From: Candidatus Marithrix sp. Canyon 246
GTDB taxonomy: Bacteria > Pseudomonadota > Gammaproteobacteria > Beggiatoales > Beggiatoaceae
Reading direction: 5' to 3'
DNA: 64,000 nt
NCBI RefSeq assembly: GCF_001723685.1
Contig: NZ_MCBX01000016.1
Span: 1 to 64,000 of the forward strand
Shown here: piece after piece, positions 56,248-64,000 of the stretch
How positions within the stretch are numbered: the stretch's first letter is position 1
Layout: each line of letters starts with the position of its first letter
Translations under genes and position numbers: made by a program
Notes under the pieces: model-generated
Databases searched by the model: none
What the model was told of the DNA's origin: nothing
The model's input: the letters and a program-made list of their open reading frames with translations, nothing else

Positions 56248-58851
56248 ATGAGTGTTAAAAATTATTTTCGCAAAGTACTATATACTACCCTAATGATGGG
56301 TTTATTGCTGTTTCTAATAGTTGTATCTATTATCGCAACAGTTAATTGGTATTTAATACCTCAATTACCTTCTACTGAACATCTTAAAGATGTTAATTTA
56401 CAAGCTCCATTTCTGGTTTATACACGAGATAAACGTTTTATAACTGGATATGGTAAGCGTCGTCGTATTCCTTTAGCTCTTGAACAAATTCCTCCTTTGT
56501 TAGTAAAAGCGGTGTTAGCATCAGAAGATGAGACCTTTTTTGAACATAAAGGCGTGGAAGCTAAAAGTTTATTTAGGGCAGTTTTTAATTTATTGATTAC
56601 TGGGCAAAAACGTCAAGGTGGTAGTACTATCACTATGCAAGTAACTCGTAATTTTTTATTAACTAGAAAACGAACTTTTACTCGCAAATTTCAAGAAATT
56701 TATTTATCTTTAAAAATTGAAAAAGAATTATCTAAAAAGGAAATTTTAGCGTTATATTTAAATAAAATTTACCTTGGATATCGTTCTTATGGTTTTGGTG
56801 CCGCTGCTCAAGTATATTATGGTAAAGATCTTAGAGATTTAAGTTTAGCGCAATGGGCTATGATGGCAGGTTTACCAAAAGCTCCTTCTGCAAATAATCC
56901 TCTCAGAAATCCTAAACGCGCTCTTGAACGTAGGGGCTATGTTTTAGCACGTATGTTAAAGCTTAATTATATTACTAAAAAACAATATGATAAAGCTATG
57001 AAAGAATCTATTAAGGCTAAGCAGCATCAACCGGCTTCTGAATTTGATGGATTTTATATTGCTGATATGGTTCGTGCTTATATGATCAGTAAATTTGGTA
57101 AGGATGCTTATAAGGGTTATAAGGTTTATACAACTATTGATAGTAGATTACAAAGACGCGCTCAAAGCATAGTACGTAGAAAAGTCGGTGGCTTTGACAG
57201 AGCGCGTGGTTATCGTGGTCCACTGGCTCATGTTTCAATACCTAGAAATATCAAAAAGAAAGATGATAAATATAAATGGGCGCATGGTGCTTTAAAAAGG
57301 TATCCGCTTGAAGTTGGTGGTACTATGCCTAGTATAGTATTAAGCATTGGGCGTAAAAGGCTGACCGTTTATAATCGTATGGTAGGCGTTGTTAAAATTT
57401 ATGGATCTAATGTCCGTTGGGCGCGTAGCTATACTGTACGACGGGGGCGTTATAAACGTAGAAAATATCTTAGAAAGGGAGATATTATTTGGGCAAAACC
57501 ACATCTGAGAAAAAGAAAAGGTAAAAAGGAAGATCCTGATAGTATTTATGAGCAATCTTTTTCAAAAAAGACAAAAATAAAAAGATTGAAACGTGCTGGT
57601 TGGAGTGTATTTCAACATCCAGAATTTCAAGCATCTATAGTCGCAGTCGAACCAAAGGATGGAGCTGTATTAGCTTTAGTTGGTGGATATAATTTTCATC
57701 ATAGTAAGTTTAATCGGGGTTCTTATGCTAGACGACAACCCGGTTCAACTTTTAAACCTTTTACCTATTCAGCAGCTATCAAGAAAGGTTATAGTGCTAG
57801 TAGTCGTATTTATGACGGTAGAATTGTGTTTAAAGTTGGTGGAACATATTGGATACCAAAGAATTATAGTCATAGATATTATGGTTGGGCAAGTCTCAGA
57901 AGAGCATTAACTTATTCTTATAATGTTGCTGCTGTACGTTTATTAAAACAGGTTGGGCTTGATTATACGCTGGAACATTTAAAGAAATTTGGATTTAATA
58001 GAGTACCTCGTAATTATACTATTGCTTTAGGATCTTCTGAGGTGACGGTATTAGAATTAACTTCTGGTTTTACGGTTTTTGCTAATGGTGGATATAGGGT
58101 TAAACCTTATCTAATTGATCGAATTGAAGATTATTCTGGTAGAGTTGTTTATACTGCTCATCCATTTAAAATTTGCCGTAAATGTCCCAAAGATGTTTTA
58201 GCTACTCTAAAGGAAGTAAATGCTAGTGATATTGTGGTTCCTAATCAATCTTGTTCATTAGTACCGCGTTATGCACCACGAGTGATTAGTAAACGTAATG
58301 TTAGAAACATGACATCTATGATGAGAAGTGTAGTCAATCGTGGAACTGGTAAGCGAGCAAGATATCTCGGGCATGGTTTAGCAGGAAAAACAGGTACTAC
58401 TAGTAATCAACGTGATGTATGGTTTGCTGCTTATACTTCTAAACTAGCAGCTAGTGTTTGGTTAGGTTATGATAGACCTCGTTCTATTGGTGGTAAAGCA
58501 GCAGGTGGTAAAACAGCGGCACCAGTATTAGCTAGATTTCTTAAAACTGCTTTAAATAGTAAAGTTGTAAGTTCGTATTCCAGACCAGTGCCTACAGAAG
58601 TAGAAAAAATACGCGAATATGATTATAGTAATATAACAGAGAGTGTAAATTCTGAGTCATCGGTTAAAGAAATTACCGAAACTGCAACTACTGGAACTCG
58701 TGCTTTGTTTGTACCTAATTCTCCTCGTAGTGATTATAATAAAAAGCGGAAAACAACTAAGAAAGAAAAGGTTAAAGCTAAAACTAAAACTAAAACTAAA
58801 AAGAAACGTCGTAGTAAACGTAAACGTAAACGGAAACGTAATAATAGATAA
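56248..58851 (+). CDS. mrcA: Penicillin-binding protein 1A (bifunctional peptidoglycan synthase)
   Basis: 867 residues. One transmembrane helix (about 12-34), glycosyltransferase motifs SEDETFFEHKG, GGSTITMQVTRNFLL and ALYLNKIYLG, then a transpeptidase with RQPGSTFKPF (SxxK, Ser near 500), YSYNVAAVRLL (SxN) and GKTGTTSNQ (KTG, about 713). Polymerises and cross-links peptidoglycan. The last 36 residues contain 25 Lys/Arg (KKRRSKRKRKRKR type), an unusual tail, encoded partly by an AAAACT repeat. Stop overlaps plsY start (TAATG). Confidence 0.95.
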   Translation: MSVKNYFRKVLYTTLMMGLLLFLIVVSIIATVNWYLIPQLPSTEHLKDVNLQAPFLVYTRDKRFITGYGKRRRIPLALEQIPPLLVKAVLASEDETFFEHKGVEAKSLFRAVFNLLITGQKRQGGSTITMQVTRNFLLTRKRTFTRKFQEIYLSLKIEKELSKKEILALYLNKIYLGYRSYGFGAAAQVYYGKDLRDLSLAQWAMMAGLPKAPSANNPLRNPKRALERRGYVLARMLKLNYITKKQYDKAMKESIKAKQHQPASEFDGFYIADMVRAYMISKFGKDAYKGYKVYTTIDSRLQRRAQSIVRRKVGGFDRARGYRGPLAHVSIPRNIKKKDDKYKWAHGALKRYPLEVGGTMPSIVLSIGRKRLTVYNRMVGVVKIYGSNVRWARSYTVRRGRYKRRKYLRKGDIIWAKPHLRKRKGKKEDPDSIYEQSFSKKTKIKRLKRAGWSVFQHPEFQASIVAVEPKDGAVLALVGGYNFHHSKFNRGSYARRQPGSTFKPFTYSAAIKKGYSASSRIYDGRIVFKVGGTYWIPKNYSHRYYGWASLRRALTYSYNVAAVRLLKQVGLDYTLEHLKKFGFNRVPRNYTIALGSSEVTVLELTSGFTVFANGGYRVKPYLIDRIEDYSGRVVYTAHPFKICRKCPKDVLATLKEVNASDIVVPNQSCSLVPRYAPRVISKRNVRNMTSMMRSVVNRGTGKRARYLGHGLAGKTGTTSNQRDVWFAAYTSKLAASVWLGYDRPRSIGGKAAGGKTAAPVLARFLKTALNSKVVSSYSRPVPTEVEKIREYDYSNITESVNSESSVKEITETATTGTRALFVPNSPRSDYNKKRKTTKKEKVKAKTKTKTKKKRRSKRKRKRKRNNR

Positions 58852-59441
58852 TGTTAATTAATAGTTTGTTAATTGTTGGAGCTTATTTGTTAGGCTCCAT
58901 TTCAGGTGCAATTGTTGTCACTAAATTGATGAATTTAACTGATCCACGTACTCAAGGATCAGGTAATCCGGGTGCGACTAATGTATTGCGTCATAGTGGT
59001 AAAACAGCGGCTTTATTAACTTTATTAATAGATATTAATAAGGCTGTAGTTGCTGTGTGGATTGCGATTTTGTTTACTGATAATGTCAATATATTGGCTG
59101 CTGTAGGTTTAGCAGCTTTTTTAGGACATGTATATCCTATTTTCTTTAATTTTAAAGGTGGTAAAGGAGTAGCTACTGCTCTTGGAATTTTATTGATATT
59201 GACATGGCAAGTAGGTGTAGCGGCATTAGTAACTTGGTTAATGGTAGCATTAGTCTTACGTTATTCATCATTAGCCGCGATTTCAGCTGCTATTTTTAGT
59301 CCAGTTTATATGTATTTGTTTACAGATCAATTGGCTTATGTTGTGATGAGTTGTATAATAACTGCTCTACTCCTTTGGCGACATCGTAGCAATATTGATA
59401 AATTATTAAATGGTAAAGAAGATAAAATAGGCAAGAAATAA
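58851..59441 (+). CDS. plsY: Glycerol-3-phosphate acyltransferase PlsY
   Basis: 196 residues with about five membrane segments. Transfers acyl from acyl-phosphate to glycerol-3-phosphate. Conserved LGSISGAIV, DPRTQGSGNPGATNVLR and GHVYPIFFNFKGGKGVAT motifs. Overlaps mrcA by one base. Confidence 0.95.
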   Translation: MLINSLLIVGAYLLGSISGAIVVTKLMNLTDPRTQGSGNPGATNVLRHSGKTAALLTLLIDINKAVVAVWIAILFTDNVNILAAVGLAAFLGHVYPIFFNFKGGKGVATALGILLILTWQVGVAALVTWLMVALVLRYSSLAAISAAIFSPVYMYLFTDQLAYVVMSCIITALLLWRHRSNIDKLLNGKEDKIGKK

Positions 59442-60188
59442 ATGGCAGGACATAGTAAATGGGCAAACATCCAACACCGTAAAGGTGCGCAGGATGCTAA
59501 ACGCGGTAAATTATTTACTAAATTAATTCGTGAAATTACTGTAGCAGCTCGTCTAGGTGGAGGCGATGTGGATTCAAATCCGCGTTTACGTGCCGCTATT
59601 GATAAGGCTTTAGCTGGTAATATGACTAAGGATACTATAGAACGCGCTGTAAAGCGTGGTTCTGGTGCCCTTGATGGTGAAAATTACGAAGAAGTTCGTT
59701 ATGAGGGTTATGGCCCCGGTGGTGTTGCGGTTATGGTTGATTGTATGACTGATAATCGTAATCGTACAGTATCTGAGGTGCGTCATGCTTTTAGTAAATC
59801 TGGTGGTAATTTAGGTACTGATGGTTCAGTCTCTTATCTTTTTACAAAAGTCGGATTATTGAATTATCCTGCTGGTAGTGATGAAGATCAAATTATGGAA
59901 GCGGCTTTAGAGGCTGGTGCTGAAGATGTTGTACATCATGATGATGATTCAATTGATGTATTAACCGCTGCTGATAATTTTTATGCTGTATCAGATGCTA
60001 TGAAAAAAGCTAAGTTGATACCGGATCATGCTGAAGTAACAATGCAGGCTTCAACTACTAGCACTCTTGATTTAAAGACTGCTGAAAAAATGTTACGTTT
60101 GTTAGATATGTTAGAAGATTTAGATGATGTACAAAAAGTGTCTTCTAATGCTGATATTAGTGATGATATATTGTCTAAATTAGGGTGA
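59442..60188 (+). CDS. yebC: YebC/PmpR family transcriptional regulator
   Basis: 248 residues starting [25 protein letters not shown], the family signature, with [35 protein letters not shown]. Directly upstream of ruvC with a GTGA overlap, as in many gammaproteobacteria. Starts one base after plsY's stop. Confidence 0.95.
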   Translation: MAGHSKWANIQHRKGAQDAKRGKLFTKLIREITVAARLGGGDVDSNPRLRAAIDKALAGNMTKDTIERAVKRGSGALDGENYEEVRYEGYGPGGVAVMVDCMTDNRNRTVSEVRHAFSKSGGNLGTDGSVSYLFTKVGLLNYPAGSDEDQIMEAALEAGAEDVVHHDDDSIDVLTAADNFYAVSDAMKKAKLIPDHAEVTMQASTTSTLDLKTAEKMLRLLDMLEDLDDVQKVSSNADISDDILSKLG

Positions 60189-60658
60189 CAATACGTATTT
60201 TAGGTATTGATCCCGGTTCGAGAATTACTGGATTTGGGATCATTGAAATTCAGTCGCGTAAAGCTACATATATAACTAGTGGTTGCATACGTCTCAAGGC
60301 AAAAGCAATGCCTGTGCGTCTCAATGAAATTTTTGAGAGTGTAAATGAAATTATTGAACAATATCAACCAACTATATTGTCAATTGAACAGGTATTTGTG
60401 TATCGTAATGCGGCTTCAGCTCTTAAATTAGCTCAAGCGCGAGCTGTTGCTATAGTTGCAGCTATGCAACATAGCTTATCTGTACATGAATATGCTCCTA
60501 CCAAAATTAAACAAACTATAGTTGGAACTGGTCATGCTGATAAAGTTCAAATACAACAAATGGTTAAGTTATTATTAAATCTTCCCGGCACACCACAAGC
60601 TGATGCTGCTGATGCTTTAGCGATTGCCCTTTGTCATTCACATCATTCCTCTTATTAA
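60185..60658 (+). CDS. ruvC: Holliday junction endonuclease RuvC
   Basis: 157 residues from a GTG start overlapping yebC's TGA. Catalytic acids: Asp in [13 protein letters not shown], Glu in [11 protein letters not shown], and Asp in [15 protein letters not shown]. Resolves recombination intermediates. Confidence 0.97.
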   Translation: MTIRILGIDPGSRITGFGIIEIQSRKATYITSGCIRLKAKAMPVRLNEIFESVNEIIEQYQPTILSIEQVFVYRNAASALKLAQARAVAIVAAMQHSLSVHEYAPTKIKQTIVGTGHADKVQIQQMVKLLLNLPGTPQADAADALAIALCHSHHSSY

Positions 60659-60660
60659 AC

Positions 60661-61248
60661 ATGATTAGTAGTTTACGTGGTTTATTAATAGAAAAACAAG
60701 CTCCTTCTTTGGTCATTGATGTACAAGGTGTTGGTTATGAAGTATTAGCACCTATGTCAACTTTTTATAATTTACCTTCGCTAAATAGCGAAGTAAGTTT
60801 ATTAACACATTTAAGTGTACGCGAAGATGCGCATGTATTATATGGATTTTTAACGGAATCTGAACGTTCATTATTTCGTGATTTAATTCGTGTCAGCGGC
60901 ATTGGTCCAAAATTAGCTTTGAGCGTTATATCGTCGATGGAATTACCAACGTTTGCGCAATGTATTAATCAAAATGATACTAAGCGTCTGATTAAGATTC
61001 CCGGTGTTGGTAAAAAAATGGCTGAACGATTAGTAGTAGAAATGCGTGATCGTTTGTTGAGTGTTAAAACAACATCTACTACTATCCCTGTAACAAAAGA
61101 TATTGCAACACCAGTTGAAGATGCAATTAGTGCTTTAATAGCATTGGGTTATAAGCCTGCTGATGCACGTCGTTGGGTGCAAGCAGTTGCAGAAGATGGT
61201 TTGACTAGTGAAGTTTTAATTCGTAGAGCTTTACAGTCTGCTTTGTGA
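60661..61248 (+). CDS. ruvA: Holliday junction branch migration protein RuvA
   Basis: 195 residues from MISSLRGLLI (60661), two bases after ruvC. OB fold then helix-hairpin-helix (VSGIGPKLALSVISS, KIPGVGKKMAERLVVEMRD). ruvB, which usually follows, is absent here. The upstream ORF start (60631) lies inside ruvC and is not preferred. Confidence 0.96.
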   Translation: MISSLRGLLIEKQAPSLVIDVQGVGYEVLAPMSTFYNLPSLNSEVSLLTHLSVREDAHVLYGFLTESERSLFRDLIRVSGIGPKLALSVISSMELPTFAQCINQNDTKRLIKIPGVGKKMAERLVVEMRDRLLSVKTTSTTIPVTKDIATPVEDAISALIALGYKPADARRWVQAVAEDGLTSEVLIRRALQSAL

Positions 61249-61277
61249 GTTTATCAACTAACATTGAGATAAAAATT

Positions 61278-61706
61278 ATGAGCCAAATCATTACACTAAA
61301 TCTACCAGATAATTTTTATGATCCAATAAAACGTATGGCTGAAGCTATGGCTCAACCTATAGAGTCTGTATTATTAAAAGCACTTCAGTCTTCACTGCCG
61401 CCACTTGAGGGTTTATCTCGCGAAATAACTCAAGAATTAACTCAGTTAGAGATATTGGATAATGATTCGCTTAGGCAATTATTATTAAAAACCGTTCCAA
61501 AAAAGCAACAACAAGAATTAGAAGAATTACTACATAAAAATCAATTACAAGAACTTAATCAAACAGAAGAAAAACAATTAGCAAATTTGCAAAAGACGGT
61601 TAATAAAATTATGTTGCAAAAAGCACGAGCGGCTGTTTTATTGCGATTTCGTGGACAACGTTTACCAACTTTGGCTGAATTACGTAAATTAACTACAAAA
61701 GCATAA
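61278..61706 (+). CDS. Hypothetical protein preceding an HNH endonuclease
   Basis: 142 residues from MSQIITLNLPDN, mostly helical, Leu/Gln/Glu-rich (QQQELEELLHKNQLQELNQTEEKQL). Stop overlaps the HNH gene start (TAATG), so the two are translated together. The arrangement recalls a small partner-plus-HNH unit; no known family recognised. The start at 61278 is preferred over the upstream in-frame start at 61245 that overlaps ruvA. Confidence 0.6.
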   Translation: MSQIITLNLPDNFYDPIKRMAEAMAQPIESVLLKALQSSLPPLEGLSREITQELTQLEILDNDSLRQLLLKTVPKKQQQELEELLHKNQLQELNQTEEKQLANLQKTVNKIMLQKARAAVLLRFRGQRLPTLAELRKLTTKA

Positions 61707-62134
61707 TGAGTAAAACTTATGTACCAGTTGCGCTTAGGCGACATATAACAGAGTTATCACGTCATCGTTGTGGTTATTGTTTACGAACTGAAGAATTGAT
61801 GGGAATGTCAATGACAATAGAACATATTATTCCTGAAGCATTAGGTGGCACAACTACTGAAAATAATTTATGGTTAGCTTGTCCGAGTTGTAATCAATTT
61901 AAAGGTAGCAAAATAAAAGCACATGATCCAGAGAGCGAAAAATTAGTAAAACTTTTTAATCCTCGTACTCAAAATTGGAACGAACATTTTCAGTGGAATA
62001 TTGATGGTAGCCAAATTTTAGGTAAAACAGCTTGTGGACGAGCTACTGTAGTAGCTCTTAATATGAATAATGCTGAAATTGTTATCACAAGAAAGTTATG
62101 GGTGAGCGCAGGATGGTGGCCTCTGGATGATTAG
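61706..62134 (+). CDS. HNH endonuclease family protein
   Basis: 142 residues with the HNH core: CGYC, then [32 protein letters not shown] (H...N...H/N and C-x2-C zinc pair). Binds or cuts DNA or RNA; target unknown. Coupled to the upstream small gene. Convergent with pdxH. Confidence 0.85.
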   Translation: MSKTYVPVALRRHITELSRHRCGYCLRTEELMGMSMTIEHIIPEALGGTTTENNLWLACPSCNQFKGSKIKAHDPESEKLVKLFNPRTQNWNEHFQWNIDGSQILGKTACGRATVVALNMNNAEIVITRKLWVSAGWWPLDD

Positions 62135-62715
62135 GGAGATAAATGTTCAATCTCCCATGAATTATTCGCATGTGTATATAAAAACCTATCATGCAATCTA
62201 TTAGTTTTACCTTGCCAAAATTCAATTTTCTTGGGAACTACTCTAAATCCTCCCCAAAAGCTGGGTAAGGGTATTTGACCGTCTTTATATTTTTGTTTTA
62301 TTTCTTCAAATTTGTTTAATAAGACGCTTCTGGATGATATGACGCTACTTTGTTTGGAACACCAAGCTCCAATTTGACTGCCTCTGGGGCGACTAGCAAA
62401 ATATTTAAAGGATTCAGCGGCGGAAATTTTTTCCGCTGTGCCCATAATTTTTACTTGACGTTCTAGTTTTAACCACGGAAATAATAGGGCAACATTTGGA
62501 TTTTCTGCAATCTGTTGTGCTTTTTTGCTTTCATAGTTAGTAAAAAATACAAATCCATTTGTATCAAAATATTTTAAGAATACTGTTCGTATTGTTATTT
62601 CTCCTTCAGAGGATGCTGTTGCGATACTCATTGCATTGGCTTCGATTATCTCAGCTTGTTGTGCTTCTTTAAACCATAATTCAAATTGTTCAAAAGGGTT
62701 ATTATTCATTGCCAT
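62131..62715 (-). CDS. pdxH: Pyridoxamine 5'-phosphate oxidase
   Basis: 194 residues, FMN-dependent; makes pyridoxal 5'-phosphate. Motifs [67 protein letters not shown], and the C-terminal R(L)HDRFLY. Convergent overlap with the HNH gene, divergent from thiL across 28 bases. Confidence 0.96.
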   Translation of the reverse strand: MAMNNNPFEQFELWFKEAQQAEIIEANAMSIATASSEGEITIRTVFLKYFDTNGFVFFTNYESKKAQQIAENPNVALLFPWLKLERQVKIMGTAEKISAAESFKYFASRPRGSQIGAWCSKQSSVISSRSVLLNKFEEIKQKYKDGQIPLPSFWGGFRVVPKKIEFWQGKTNRLHDRFLYTHANNSWEIEHLSP

Positions 62716-62719
62716 AGTT

Positions 62720-62743
62720 ATGTTAAAATTTAAATTTTAACAT
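62720..62743. promoter_or_regulatory. 24-bp perfect palindrome in the pdxH-thiL divergent gap
   Basis: Half-site ATGTTAAAATTT, mirrored exactly and ending at the base before the thiL ATG (62744). Fills nearly all of the 28-base gap. Could be an operator or an RNA hairpin covering the thiL start. No typical Shine-Dalgarno is visible for thiL. Confidence 0.55.
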
Positions 62744-63655
62744 ATGTCTGAATTTGATTTAATTAATCGTTTTTTTAAGCAAAAGTTTCCAACACGAAAA
62801 GATGTGATTTTAGGTATAGGGGATGATGCTGCTTTATGTACTGCACCTGCTGGAATGCAATTAGTTATGGCTATGGATACATTAGTCGAGGGGGTGCATT
62901 TTCCTATAGATACTAAACCTGAAGATATTGCTTATAAAGCTTTGGCGGTAAATTTAAGTGATCTTGCTGCAATGGGTGCTACTCCTGCTTGGATGACTTT
63001 GGCTTTAACTTGTCCAAAAGTAGATGAGTCTTGGTTAGCGCGATTTAGTCAAGGTTTATTAGATTTAGCTACAGCGGCTGATATTAGTTTAATCGGTGGG
63101 GATACTACTCGTGGTTCTTTAACTATAACTATACAAGTTACTGGTTTTGTTGAGCTTGCTTTGTTGCGCAGTGCCGCTAAAGTTGGAGATGGTATTTATG
63201 TAACTGGCACTTTAGGTGATGCTGGTTTAGGTTTAGCCGCTGTAGAAAAACGTATTAAATTAGCTCCTGAAATGCAAAATTATGCAGAATCGCGGTTAAA
63301 TAAACCAACTGCTCGTCTCAAAGAAAGCCAAAATTTAATAGGTATTGCTAATGCTTGTATTGATGTTTCTGATGGTTTAGTTGCAGACTTAAATCATATT
63401 TTAACTGCAAGCAAAGTTGGAGCGTCATTAAATGTAGAAACTTTACCTTTATCAAAGGCTTTGCAGTCGATAAATCGAGCAACTGCATTGGAATTAGCTT
63501 TAACAGCAGGAGATGATTATGAGTTATGTTTTACCATGCCAGATCATAAAAAACTATCTATAGCGGCAACTCGTATTGGTACAATTGAAGAACAATTGGG
63601 TTTACGCTGTGGTAAAGCTTTTAGTGGTAAAATATCTGGCTATCAACATTTTTAA
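62744..63655 (+). CDS. thiL: Thiamine-monophosphate kinase
   Basis: 303 residues; phosphorylates thiamine monophosphate to diphosphate. PurM-like fold: GIGDDAALC, AMDTLVEGVHF, AVNLSDLAAMGATP, LIGGDTTRGSL, and DVSDGLVADL. Divergent from pdxH, another cofactor gene. Confidence 0.96.
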   Translation: MSEFDLINRFFKQKFPTRKDVILGIGDDAALCTAPAGMQLVMAMDTLVEGVHFPIDTKPEDIAYKALAVNLSDLAAMGATPAWMTLALTCPKVDESWLARFSQGLLDLATAADISLIGGDTTRGSLTITIQVTGFVELALLRSAAKVGDGIYVTGTLGDAGLGLAAVEKRIKLAPEMQNYAESRLNKPTARLKESQNLIGIANACIDVSDGLVADLNHILTASKVGASLNVETLPLSKALQSINRATALELALTAGDDYELCFTMPDHKKLSIAATRIGTIEEQLGLRCGKAFSGKISGYQHF

Positions 63656-64000
63656 CTTATAGATATACTTTCTAGTGAAGCCATAGCAACTTCAGTTATT
63701 GAAGGTGAAATATTACAACGTTCTTCAGTTCATTCATCTATCAATAAAATTTTAAAACTTGGATTAGAAGACTACAGTGCAGAGTGATGCAATTGTTGAA
63801 ATCACAATAGATGCGAAACAGAATGCAAAACAGCCATTGACTAAAGAACGACTTTGTCGTTGGCATAAAGCATTGTTTCCTATGGGAGAGTATCGTAGTG
63901 GTAAAGAGGATATGAAAATAGTTTCTGGAGCTTGGGGAAGAGAAAAAATTCATTATATAGCCCCTGCTTCAAAACAAATTGAAGAGCTAATGGCTGAGTT
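63656..64000 (+). pseudogene. Broken Fic family protein (runs off window)
   Basis: Begins without a start right after thiL and reads ILSSEAIATSVIEGEILQRSS, then a stop near 63785. The following part (IVEITIDAKQNAKQPLTKERL, WHKALFPMGEYRSGKEDMKIVSGAW) is one frame over. Both stretches resemble the N-terminal part of Fic AMP-transferases. The first roughly 60 residues and the frame are lost; the Fic core would lie beyond 64000. At least two lesions make it non-functional as drawn. Confidence 0.75.

Overview
The window looks like a chromosomal segment of a low-GC, AT-rich gammaproteobacterium. The best fit is a sulfur-oxidising Thiotrichales/Beggiatoaceae-type organism. This is inferred from the gammaproteobacterial order tRNA-Tyr/Gly/Thr-tuf-tRNA-Trp-secE-nusG-rplKAJL-rpoBC, a pilMNOPQ cluster divergent from a PBP1A gene, a DUF6394-potassium channel pair, APS-kinase and sulfotransferase genes, very large repeat-rich secreted proteins, and many decayed mobile or defence-type genes. 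The genus cannot be fixed from the sequence alone.

Layout. (1) 1-6028 is a surface-protein locus. A very large secreted protein runs off the left edge; its reading frame continues without a stop into an N-terminal GNAT acetyltransferase domain. The start codon overlaps the stop of a PAPS-dependent sulfotransferase, which has a perfect-consensus promoter. An APS kinase (PAPS synthesis) is divergent. (2) 6029-8306 is a graveyard: two 167-bp direct repeats with a P-loop remnant, a frameshifted secreted protein related to the big one, another frameshifted fragment, one intact glutathione-transferase-like gene and a truncated FetB-type permease. (3) 8287-13374 (all minus) holds small-molecule and redox genes, dut, nusB, a ribBX-type riboflavin gene with only the first 32 codons of ribH after it, a RCK potassium channel and DUF6394. 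(4) 13374-26827 (minus) is the ribosomal-protein/RNA-polymerase/EF-Tu block with four tRNAs, an L10 leader and an rplL-rpoB hairpin. (5) 26901-32055 has a Nudix hydrolase, ispF/ispD, a broken PD-(D/E)XK gene and sucA without sucB. (6) 32056-39000 is a defence and repair island: an MNT/HEPN pair, an EcoRV-like restriction-modification system inserted at the 3' end of recQ with a duplicated recQ tail, gcvR-like and def genes, and a PD-(D/E)XK gene. (7) 39039-47341 has aroG, two consecutive secreted multi-Ig-like proteins, an MNT-HI0074 fusion and mtaD. (8) 47399-64000 is mostly housekeeping: mutM, a membrane protein with a C-terminal DUF2511-like domain, rlmB, an unusual orphan cydA, pilMNOPQ with a short PilQ, mrcA with a highly basic tail, plsY, yebC, ruvC, ruvA, an HNH pair, pdxH, thiL, and a broken fic gene at the right edge.

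How it works together. The core blocks are ordinary. The most distinctive parts are the predicted PAPS kinase/sulfotransferase/GNAT-surface-protein locus, the EcoRV-type island with its recQ-tail duplication, the orphan CydA lacking a normally conserved proton-channel glutamate, the near-complete deletion of ribH, and the tandem pair of secreted Ig-repeat proteins. No CRISPR array, insertion sequence with an intact transposase, rRNA or phage was seen.
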